From Campylobacteraceae bacterium UBA1877 (GTDB lineage: Bacteria; Campylobacterota; Campylobacteria; Campylobacterales; Campylobacteraceae), in NCBI GenBank assembly GCA_002352945.1, contig DDHL01000086.1, positions 10,705 through 15,794 of the forward strand: a stretch of 5,090 bases of DNA. The letters are read 5' to 3'. The notes beneath the pieces were generated by a model, which did not search any database, had not been told where the DNA came from, and saw only the letters and a list, made by a program, of their open reading frames with translations. Below are positions 1 to 5,071 of the stretch, one piece after another. The stretch's first letter is position 1. Every line of letters begins with the position of its first letter. Position numbers and translations under genes: made by a program.

Positions 1-288
1 TCGAATGTGGCCATTTACGATAAAACCGGCCCAGCCATTTTTTAAAGCAAGCTTAGCGAGTCCTTCATCAATAATTGCAACATGCTCTGCTTGGGCATCT
101 ACTACCACAACCTGCCCCTTGCCTTCTTCTTGCAAAAGCTCTGAAAGCTCCTTGCTGCTTTGGTTTATCTTTACAGTGACAATTTTTCCATGCATCTTTT
201 GCTTTTTGCCAAAATTTTTAAAGTTGGGGGCTAGTATTTGAATGTCATCATCGCACATGTCGCATATTTTAGCTGTATAAAAATCCAT
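1..288 (-). CDS. RraA-family protein, N-terminal 96 codons (partial)
   Basis: This frame opens with ATG at 288 and stays open to the window edge, so the C-terminal part (perhaps 60-70 residues in a family of about 160) is missing. The start is well supported: AGGAGG at 300-295 lies six bases upstream. The residues resemble E. coli RraA along the whole visible length: an N-terminal acidic segment (CDMCDDDIQ against CDIYQEDV), a NFG motif near residue 25, GKIVTVK near 34-40, a GKGQVVVVD strand near 56-64 and the AGFIVNGHIR strand ending at Arg96. That Arg matches the conserved Arg of the family's G-x-x-R-D motif. Family members are either RNase E inhibitors or divalent-metal class II aldolases/oxaloacetate decarboxylases. 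The Gly-rich Arg-containing loop after VVVD in E. coli RraA is replaced here by AQAEHVAII, one residue shorter by eye. The molecular role is therefore open. A CxxC (Cys9, Cys12) is a local peculiarity. Probably transcribed from its own promoter at 318-310. Confidence 0.85.
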   Translation of the reverse strand, partial: MDFYTAKICDMCDDDIQILAPNFKNFGKKQKMHGKIVTVKINQSSKELSELLQEEGKGQVVVVDAQAEHVAIIDEGLAKLALKNGWAGFIVNGHIR

Positions 289-294
289 GTTACA

Positions 295-300
295 CCTCCT
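295..300 (-). promoter_or_regulatory. Strong Shine-Dalgarno of the RraA-family gene
   Basis: Read on the minus strand, 300-295 is AGGAGG, a full match to the anti-Shine-Dalgarno core, six bases before the ATG at 288-286. It fixes the start codon. It is a better match than the ribosome binding sites inside the upstream nik operon. Confidence 0.8.
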
Positions 301-309
301 TCTTTTTAG

Positions 310-318
310 ATTATACCA
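310..318 (-). promoter_or_regulatory. Extended -10 promoter for the RraA-family gene
   Basis: On the minus strand 318-310 reads TGGTATAAT, a perfect TATAAT preceded by TGN (an extended -10). No convincing -35 box lies at 16-18 bases, which is common for sigma70 promoters in Campylobacterota, where an extended -10 and upstream A/T tracts substitute. Transcription would start near 303, giving a leader of only about 15 bases that holds the Shine-Dalgarno. The promoter sits in the 94-base gap after nikO, so the RraA-like gene is probably not solely dependent on nik operon readthrough. I see no clear terminator in the gap. Confidence 0.6.
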
Positions 319-382
319 TTAAGTTGGAACAATCTTTTAAAAATGGGCTCGTACACAAACTAGCAGTCAAGAAAAGTAACAC

Positions 383-1042
383 TTAAGGATTTTTTATTGC
401 GACTAAGCCATTGGGGGTTATTTTGTAATTTTTATCAACCACTTGATCGATAAAATCTGTATCGTGAGATACAATGACTATACTCTTATCAACCTCTTTT
501 AAAATCTCAACCAAACGAAGCTGCATCGAATAATCAAGTCCATTTGTAGGCTCATCTAAAAGCAATAGCTTTGGCTCCATTACCAAAACACCAGCTAGTG
601 CAACAAGCTTTTTTTCGCCACCAGATAGATGATAGACGATCTTATCTTTTAGGTGAGAAATTTGCAACTCATTTAAAATCATCATCCCCTTTTGAATAGC
701 TTCATCTTCTTGAACGCCTGCACTTCGCAATGAAAAAACCACATCATCTAAAACTCTTGGAGCTAAAAATTGATTATCCGAGTTTTGAAAAAGATAGCCA
801 ATCATCGGCCTAATGGCTCTATAATCCTCTTTAGAAGTAATCTTTTTATGAAAAATTTCTAAGCTGCCACAATCTTTTGAGTCAATTCCTGCAATGATAT
901 TTAGCAAAGTTGTCTTTCCGCATCCATTTGGTCCAATAATGCCAACTTTCTCTTTGTGAGAAATTTGCAAATTAATGTTTTTACACAATAGCTGGTTTTT
1001 GCTGCTAAAAGAGACTCCTTGGATTTTTACACTACAACTCAT
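383..1042 (-). CDS. nikO: NikO, ATPase of the ECF nickel transporter
   Basis: A 219-residue cytoplasmic ABC ATPase that powers nickel import. All core motifs are intact: Walker A GPNGCGKTT at residues 37-45, Q-loop Gln86 within FQNSDNQF (the QN-x-D-x-Q pattern typical of ECF A-components), signature LSGGEKK at 139-145, Walker B LLLLDEP at 159-165, D-loop GLD at 168-170 and the switch His193 in VSHD. At 219 residues it ends soon after the H-loop and lacks the C-terminal extension found in longer (about 270-residue) CbiO/EcfA proteins. A homodimer is expected, since only one ATPase is encoded. The ATG at 1042 overlaps the nikQ stop (ATGA), so translation is probably coupled. It is the last gene of the operon. 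Cobalt cannot be excluded from this protein alone; the nickel call rests on the nikK and nikL neighbours. Confidence 0.93.
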   Translation of the reverse strand: MSCSVKIQGVSFSSKNQLLCKNINLQISHKEKVGIIGPNGCGKTTLLNIIAGIDSKDCGSLEIFHKKITSKEDYRAIRPMIGYLFQNSDNQFLAPRVLDDVVFSLRSAGVQEDEAIQKGMMILNELQISHLKDKIVYHLSGGEKKLVALAGVLVMEPKLLLLDEPTNGLDYSMQLRLVEILKEVDKSIVIVSHDTDFIDQVVDKNYKITPNGLVAIKNP

Positions 1043-1695
1043 AAAGCAATCCTACAAAATGGAAATAGTAAACACAAAATAGTTAACCCTAAAAAAAATA
1101 GATCCATTCTGGTGCCTTTTTCATAATTACTACAATAAATTGTTCCATTATATCCTCTTAACTCCATTGCCTGATGGAGTTTTTGGGCTTTATCAAAGGA
1201 TTTTACAATCAAAACACCTAAAATATTTGCATAAATTGAGTAAGTAAAAAGGTCTGTTTTTGTTTTAAAATTTCTTGCAATCATCGCTTTTTTTATACTT
1301 TGCAGCTCATTTTTCATTAAAACTACAAATTTAGCCATAAAAAAAACTAAAGCATTGAGTTTTTTTGACAAACCAAGTTTTGAAAAACCGTAAGCTATAT
1401 GAAAGATATCCCTTTGGTTAAAAAGAATTAAAGTAGTAATTAAGATAATATTTGAGCGCATAAAAATCAAAAAAGCGTACGAGTACTCTTTATTTACAAG
1501 AGTACTTAAAACCACAATTCCAACAAAGATATTTAAAATCAAAACCCGTTTTAAAAAAGTTTTCCAGCAAACTCTTTGGATTATAAGCAAAAAAAGAGTT
1601 GGTATAAAAAAAGAGGCATAAATATTTTCATAAAACGAAAGCCCAAAACTAAAAGTAGCAAGTGCAACAATAGCAAAATGGCTTGAAATTTTCAC
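1039..1695 (-). CDS. nikQ: NikQ, transmembrane coupling (T) component of the ECF nickel transporter
   Basis: A 218-residue integral inner-membrane protein of the CbiQ/EcfT family that links the ATPase NikO to the capture protein NikM. Hydrophobic stretches lie at roughly residues 7-20, 25-40, 50-67, 73-92, 113-127, 150-165 and 198-217. The two cytoplasmic coupling motifs, canonically Ala-Arg-Gly, appear as ARN at 140-142 and LRG at 179-181. Both key arginines (Arg141, Arg180) are kept, in the expected contexts KKAMIAR and AMELRGYNG. The start is GTG at 1695, overlapping the nikL stop as GTGA; its upstream AAAGAG is a weak ribosome site, so translation probably depends on coupling with nikL. 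The gene overlaps nikO by four bases downstream. Confidence 0.88.
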   Translation of the reverse strand: MKISSHFAIVALATFSFGLSFYENIYASFFIPTLFLLIIQRVCWKTFLKRVLILNIFVGIVVLSTLVNKEYSYAFLIFMRSNIILITTLILFNQRDIFHIAYGFSKLGLSKKLNALVFFMAKFVVLMKNELQSIKKAMIARNFKTKTDLFTYSIYANILGVLIVKSFDKAQKLHQAMELRGYNGTIYCSNYEKGTRMDLFFLGLTILCLLFPFCRIAL

Positions 1696-2084
1696 TTTTT
1701 TCTCTTTAGTAGATAAAGCAGTAAAAATACCAATACAAAAAGCACTAAACCAAAAAGCATCATCAAAGGGCTTGACTTTGACTCACTTGCTTTAGCATCT
1801 AAAAACTCTACCACACTTTTGTGTCCCATAGCGTCATCTAGGGCAATATAGGCTACTTTTTTTATCTCAACTGCAACTCTAGCCTTGCCACTGCTATCTG
1901 TAACACTTTTTTTAATAAGCTTTTTATCTTTATCCAAAAAAGAGATATTGCATCCTTTGCAAGGCGCACTCTTGCTAAAGTAGCCTTGGATAAAAATCTC
2001 GCCACCTTCACTGTATGCAAAGATATGCAGTTTGTGAGCAAAAAGAGCTGTACATGTAAAGAGTATTAATAACCAAAATCTCAT
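1692..2084 (-). CDS. nikL: NikL, small membrane-anchored periplasmic component of the nickel transporter
   Basis: A 130-residue protein with a signal peptide (residues 1-16, ending ALFA), a mature domain of about 90 residues facing the periplasm, one C-terminal transmembrane helix (about 107-126) and a KRKK cytoplasmic tail. Predicted cleavage after Ala16 exposes His-Lys-Leu-His (His17, His20) at the mature N-terminus. Further possible metal ligands are a CxxC (Cys42, Cys45) and His88 in the MGH motif typical of NikL-like proteins. The TDSSGKARV segment near 62-70 resembles the carboxypeptidase-regulatory-like beta-sandwich fold. NikL occurs with NikK in place of NikN/CbiN in some nickel ECF systems; its exact job is not settled. 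ATG at 2084 overlaps the nikM stop (ATGA) and its own stop overlaps the nikQ GTG. The name rests on architecture and position, since sequence conservation in this family is low. Confidence 0.82.
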   Translation of the reverse strand: MRFWLLILFTCTALFAHKLHIFAYSEGGEIFIQGYFSKSAPCKGCNISFLDKDKKLIKKSVTDSSGKARVAVEIKKVAYIALDDAMGHKSVVEFLDAKASESKSSPLMMLFGLVLFVLVFLLLYLLKRKK

Positions 2085-2683
2085 AAATGCTTCTTTGTAA
2101 TCAAATCTGGATATGTTTTTTGCAAAAAGATGATTGCTACCATAGTTATAAAACCCTCTATAACCATGAGTGGAATATTGCTTAAAAATGCAACTTTTCC
2201 AGCTAGAATAAAGCTCTCATCATTAAGCCACAATGTGATAGTTAAAAAAAGCGCCGAAAGAAAAACTGCTAAAAATCCAATACTAAAGTACTGTATCTTT
2301 TGTATGAGAGGATTTGGAATTTTTAAATGCAAGATCATTCCCGCAATTACTGCTGGCATTGCTAAGTTAAAAGTATTGATTCCAAGAGTGCTTAATCCTC
2401 CATAGCCAAATAGCAGGGCTTGAAAAAAGAGTGCAATAGCAATGGCAATAAAGGCTCTTTGGCCTAAAACTGCCCCTAAAATTCCATTTAAAACAAGGTG
2501 CAAAGAGGCTGGACCTATTGGAATGTGAATAAATGAACTTACAAAAAACAAAGCTGAAAAAACAGCTACTAAAGGTATTTCGTCTGCTTTTAGCTTTTTT
2601 AATCCATAAGCAATTAAGCTTAATGAAATCACAGATGAACTTACTAAGATTGGAGTTGAGAGTACACCCTCACTAATGTGCAT
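2081..2683 (-). CDS. nikM: NikM, substrate-capture (S) membrane component of the ECF nickel transporter
   Basis: A 200-residue integral membrane protein of the CbiM/NikM family that binds Ni2+ at its extracytoplasmic face. I start it at the ATG at 2683, not the in-frame TTG one codon upstream. The family begins Met-His, and structures show the N-terminal amine and His2 coordinating the metal, so the leading residue matters. The N-terminus is MHISEG, close to the canonical MHIPEG. Other family segments are HIPIGPASLH (His53 to His62), the following LNGILGAVLG, the LLFGYGGLSTLGINTFN stretch at about 90-106, and the C-terminal IEGFITMV at about 175-182. There are six or seven hydrophobic spans. 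The start shares one base with the nikK stop (TGATG), with GAGGG seven bases upstream as ribosome site. No NikN-type domain is fused; the separate NikL follows. Confidence 0.93.
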   Translation of the reverse strand: MHISEGVLSTPILVSSSVISLSLIAYGLKKLKADEIPLVAVFSALFFVSSFIHIPIGPASLHLVLNGILGAVLGQRAFIAIAIALFFQALLFGYGGLSTLGINTFNLAMPAVIAGMILHLKIPNPLIQKIQYFSIGFLAVFLSALFLTITLWLNDESFILAGKVAFLSNIPLMVIEGFITMVAIIFLQKTYPDLITKKHL

Positions 2684-3426
2684 CAAAAACCCTCTTTAGC
2701 TTTTACCCAAATAACAGCTCCTAGCTCAACTGGATAGGATTTTTGATCTTTTTGCATCAAAACATCATCTTCAATCAAAGCGGCAAAACCCCACCAGCCA
2801 TCTTCTGGAATTGCATAATAAAATACTCCGTTAGAATCGGCTTTTATAACTTGAGTAATATGATTTTGGGTTGGAGCCTCTTTTTTATCCACATTAAAGT
2901 ACTCAACTTCAATCTTGGCAAAAGGCACTGGCTTGCCCTTGTATGTTACAATCCCGCCAAAAAGGTTATTTTCATAAAGTCCATAAGGACGAACTAAAGG
3001 AATGATTTCAGCCTTAAATCCAATTGGCTCATCCCAGCCCTCATTGGCTCCGTGAGCATCAACAATGACCTTTGTTTGATGACGAATAAACTTCTCTTCA
3101 CTGGGTTCAAAATAGGGTTTTGGATCTACATAAAAGATATAATCACCTATCTGCTTGAAGGAAAATTGCATATTCCAACCATTTCCATTAACATATTTAA
3201 CCTCTTTTAACTCCTTTAAAAGAGTATGCTTTTTTTTATCCAAAAAGTAGCCAAACTCATTTGGTTTTTGCATATACATGTAAGTTTGTTCAAATGGGTG
3301 CATAAACATCAGTTGAATCTTTTTTGGCTTCAAGTCCCAAACATTATCATCTTGTGGAATAATCATTTGAAAATGGGCAAAAAGACTGGAGGTAAACAGT
3401 AAAGAAAAAACAATCAAAACTCTCAC
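2683..3426 (-). CDS. nikK: NikK, periplasmic DUF4198-family component of the nickel transporter
   Basis: A 247-residue exported protein and the first gene of the nickel operon. The signal peptide covers residues 1-17 (SSLFA), and predicted cleavage leaves His18-Phe19 as the mature N-terminus. Conserved DUF4198/NikK features follow: HPFE at 43-46, NEGWDEPIGF at 128-137, EIIPLVRPYGLY at 140-151, a GKPVPFAKIEVE strand at 164-175 typical of a beta-sandwich repeat, and DGWWGFAAL at 209-217. The mature part has no transmembrane helix, so it is periplasmic and soluble or loosely associated with NikM/NikL. NikK is known as an accessory component of nickel-specific ECF systems; delivery of Ni2+ to NikM is the inferred role. 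The start is GTG at 3426, supported by AAGGAG at 3437-3432 and by the complete signal peptide it creates. The nikM ATG shares the last base of its stop. Confidence 0.88.
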   Translation of the reverse strand: MRVLIVFSLLFTSSLFAHFQMIIPQDDNVWDLKPKKIQLMFMHPFEQTYMYMQKPNEFGYFLDKKKHTLLKELKEVKYVNGNGWNMQFSFKQIGDYIFYVDPKPYFEPSEEKFIRHQTKVIVDAHGANEGWDEPIGFKAEIIPLVRPYGLYENNLFGGIVTYKGKPVPFAKIEVEYFNVDKKEAPTQNHITQVIKADSNGVFYYAIPEDGWWGFAALIEDDVLMQKDQKSYPVELGAVIWVKAKEGF

Positions 3427-3431
3427 ACAAA

Positions 3432-3437
3432 CTCCTT
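3432..3437 (-). promoter_or_regulatory. Shine-Dalgarno of nikK
   Basis: The minus strand reads AAGGAG, followed after five bases by the GTG start codon. No in-frame ATG gives a comparable signal peptide, so this site decides the start. Confidence 0.65.
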
Positions 3438-3453
3438 GATTACAAAAATTTCA

Positions 3454-3459
3454 AATATA
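3454..3459 (-). promoter_or_regulatory. Candidate -10 box of the nik operon
   Basis: The minus strand reads TATATT, placing a start site near 3447 and giving a leader of about 20 bases before the nikK GTG. The presumed -35 position (about 3482-3477) has no good consensus and falls inside the palindrome at 3476-3491. Other TA-rich boxes lie further upstream, so this is the most likely but not the only candidate. Confidence 0.4.
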
Positions 3460-3475
3460 GCTAACTACTGGCTAC

Positions 3476-3491
3476 AAAATAGATCTATTTT
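3476..3491. promoter_or_regulatory. Perfect 16-bp palindrome over the presumed nikK -35 region (operator candidate)
   Basis: AAAATAGATCTATTTT is a perfect gapless palindrome centred between 3483 and 3484, about 50-65 bases upstream of the nikK start. Having no loop, it is unlikely to be a terminator hairpin and looks more like a site for a dimeric DNA-binding protein. It lies where a regulator would block or assist RNA polymerase at the -10 at 3459-3454. It does not match the spaced NikR consensus I know, and the regulator is unidentified. Confidence 0.4.
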
Positions 3492-3517
3492 ATTACTCAC
3501 ATATTTATTTGTATATT

Positions 3518-3542
3518 TATTATTCTTAATAATATATTTATA
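3518..3542. promoter_or_regulatory. Possible NikR-type operator upstream of nikK
   Basis: TATTATT at 3518-3524, an 11-base gap, then ATTTATA at 3536-3542 matches 13 of 14 defined positions of the Helicobacter-type NikR consensus TATWATT-N11-AATWATA, recalled from the literature. NikR is the nickel-responsive regulator and nikK is the next gene. The first half-site also forms a tighter perfect inverted repeat, TATTATT-CTT-AATAATA (3518-3534). The region is almost pure A/T, so such matches arise by chance fairly easily. Confidence 0.3.
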
Positions 3543-3558
3543 TGTATTTAGTATTATT

Positions 3559-3577
3559 AAAATATAAAAAATATTTT
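3559..3577. repeat. A/T inverted repeat downstream of the cyclase gene
   Basis: AAAATAT, five A bases, then ATATTTT form a perfect 7-bp inverted repeat 35-53 bases past the cyclase stop. The stem has no G-C pairs, so it is a poor intrinsic terminator. It may be a weak termination or protein-binding element, or just a product of low-complexity DNA. Confidence 0.3.
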
Positions 3578-3611
3578 CAAGTATTGTAATTAAAGAGTGC
3601 TTAGCTAAGTC

Positions 3612-5042
3612 TTAATCGTCAGAAGTTCTAGGGGGAGTCTTTTTTGATCTAATAAGACTTTTTGAGCTGCCTTTTGCCTTATAAAGGCGCGAATCTGCAA
3701 TGCGAAGAACCCCATCAACATCTTTAGCTTCATCATTGCAAGCTAGCCCGAAACTAAAGGTATATGCCACCTTTACTTTGGGCTCAATATGCACCAATTT
3801 TTCGCCAATATAGGCTTCAATTTTTTCACAAACCTTTTGAGCATTTTTTATTGAAACTCCATAAAAACCAATCACAAACTCTTCGCCGCCCAATCGGCCA
3901 AAAACTGTATTTTCATCTAAAAATTTTTCACACGACCGACAAAAGTCTTTTAGCACTATATCTCCAGCCTTATGTCCATAGGTGTCATTTATAACTTTAA
4001 AATCATCCAAATCAATCATTGCAAAACAGAGTGTTTTGCCATCTTTTTTGGCATTTTCAAACCACTTAGCAGCAGTTTCAAAAAAGCTCCTTCTTGTCTT
4101 TACCCCAGTTAGTTCATCTACATAAGCAATTTTTTCAAGTTTTGTAACAGTCTCTTTTAATTCATGCATTGTAGATTGTAGCTTTTTAGTTCTTTTGCGA
4201 ACAATCTCTTTTGAGCGGTTTTTGTGTTTTTTAGATTCTAAATAACGAAATAGAATCAAACCAAAAAGCAAGCTTATTAGCAAACCAATGATTGTAAGAA
4301 GTATTAACGCGTTTTTTATGCTTTGGTTATAGATTGAGCGAGAAGTGGTAAATTTTATCCCAATCCTTTTTTCAGACGTCTTGTCATTAAAAAGAATATA
4401 GTTTTGGATGCTCTTTGGGCTCTTTTTTACAAAAAGCTCTATTTGAGTATCGCCTAACTTTTCTATCCTTGGTTTCAAAAGGTCTTTTTTAAATGACAAA
4501 TCAATAAGCTCAATCTCTTTATTTTCTAAAAGCAAGCTTTTAAAATCAACTCTGCTTACTGCCTGCAAAAGAGCAGATTGGGACTTTGATGGACTTTTAA
4601 TTTTTGCATTATAAAAGGCATATAAATTGTTATTTAATACAAAAAAGCCGTTTCTTTTCTCTTTTTGTGACAATAAAGCCTTGCTGATACCATCTTTTTT
4701 TGGCAATGCTTTTATAAGTGTTTTATTTTCATCAAGAAGCTGTAAAAAATCAACTTGCAAACTTTTTAGAACTTCACTGCTGTTTTTAAAGGCCCTATCT
4801 AAGTATGCACTCTCTTTACTTTTTAAAAAAGCTTGGAGTTCATCTTTGGCTGCATTATCAATTACAACAGTGCGCAGTCGATTTAAATATTGATCCAAAG
4901 AGTAGAGCAAGCCTTGTTGGATATATGCATTGTGGGTATCTTCGATTTTAATATAGCTTTGTTTTAAAAGTAAAAAGGCTGTTAAAAAAATAGATAATAA
5001 AGCTGTTAAAAAAGCAGCACCTAAAATTAGATAAGTCCTCAC
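3612..5042 (-). CDS. Membrane-anchored diguanylate cyclase with extracytoplasmic sensor region and GGEEF domain
   Basis: A 476-residue protein predicted to make cyclic di-GMP from two GTP. It has a transmembrane helix at about 5-26, an extracytoplasmic region at about 27-240, a second helix at about 245-266, a basic linker likely to form a coiled coil (about 275-305) and a GGDEF domain (about 306-465). The catalytic domain looks active: DELTG at 309-313, metal ligand Asp344 in MIDLDDF, guanine-binding Asn352 and Asp361 (INDTYGH..AGD) and signature GGEEF at 385-389. The inhibitory I-site, RxxD five residues before the signature, reads DENT (376-379) and is lost. The sensor region begins with a long helical pattern (DNAAKDELQAFL at 62-73, DFLQLLDENKTLI at 98-110) resembling CHASE4; the ligand is unknown. 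The start is GTG at 5042 with AAGGA about six bases upstream; the nearby ATG meets TGA at once in another frame. The gene is probably monocistronic. Confidence 0.9.
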   Translation of the reverse strand: MRTYLILGAAFLTALLSIFLTAFLLLKQSYIKIEDTHNAYIQQGLLYSLDQYLNRLRTVVIDNAAKDELQAFLKSKESAYLDRAFKNSSEVLKSLQVDFLQLLDENKTLIKALPKKDGISKALLSQKEKRNGFFVLNNNLYAFYNAKIKSPSKSQSALLQAVSRVDFKSLLLENKEIELIDLSFKKDLLKPRIEKLGDTQIELFVKKSPKSIQNYILFNDKTSEKRIGIKFTTSRSIYNQSIKNALILLTIIGLLISLLFGLILFRYLESKKHKNRSKEIVRKRTKKLQSTMHELKETVTKLEKIAYVDELTGVKTRRSFFETAAKWFENAKKDGKTLCFAMIDLDDFKVINDTYGHKAGDIVLKDFCRSCEKFLDENTVFGRLGGEEFVIGFYGVSIKNAQKVCEKIEAYIGEKLVHIEPKVKVAYTFSFGLACNDEAKDVDGVLRIADSRLYKAKGSSKSLIRSKKTPPRTSDD

Positions 5043-5065
5043 ATATGGTCCTTGAGTAAATATTG

Positions 5066-5071
5066 ATTATA
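5066..5071 (-). promoter_or_regulatory. -10 box of the diguanylate cyclase gene
   Basis: The minus strand reads TATAAT, a perfect -10 hexamer, predicting a start near 5059 and a leader of about 17 bases containing AAGGA. A -35 at standard spacing would lie at or just beyond the window edge, so it cannot be judged. TTGACA at 5090-5085 is only 13 bases away, too close to pair with it. Confidence 0.55.

Noticed and set aside
5..241. Plus-strand open frame over the start of the window
   Set aside because: It is antisense to the RraA-family gene, which has clear homology and a strong ribosome site. The plus-strand product has no recognisable features.
289..382. Intrinsic terminator for the nik operon
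   Set aside because: I searched the gap after nikO and found no stable stem followed by a T tract. Termination may be factor-dependent or incomplete.
2049..2057. Possible lipobox at Cys11 of NikL
   Set aside because: The residues before the Cys are Leu-Phe-Thr. Thr at -1 and Phe at -2 do not fit the lipobox, whereas ALFA followed by His is a good ordinary cleavage site.
2130..2405. Plus-strand open frame inside nikM, and similar ones at 2743-2997, 3764-3994 and 4627-4893
   Set aside because: All lie antisense to well-supported genes and have no family resemblance or convincing ribosome site.
383..3426. Cobalt (CbiMNQO) transporter
   Set aside because: There is no CbiN-like protein. The DUF4198 protein NikK and the small NikL, together with the HIPIGP-type NikM motif, fit nickel systems better.
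3601..3610. Palindrome CTTAGCTAAG just after the cyclase stop (3602-3610 and flank) as a terminator
   Set aside because: There is no loop and no adjacent T tract on the minus strand, so it cannot form a standard intrinsic terminator.
3427..3611. CRISPR array, small RNA gene or replication origin in the A/T-rich gap
   Set aside because: There are no regularly spaced repeats, no structured GC-containing stems and no DnaA-box clusters. The sequence is explained by promoter and operator elements plus low-complexity A/T.
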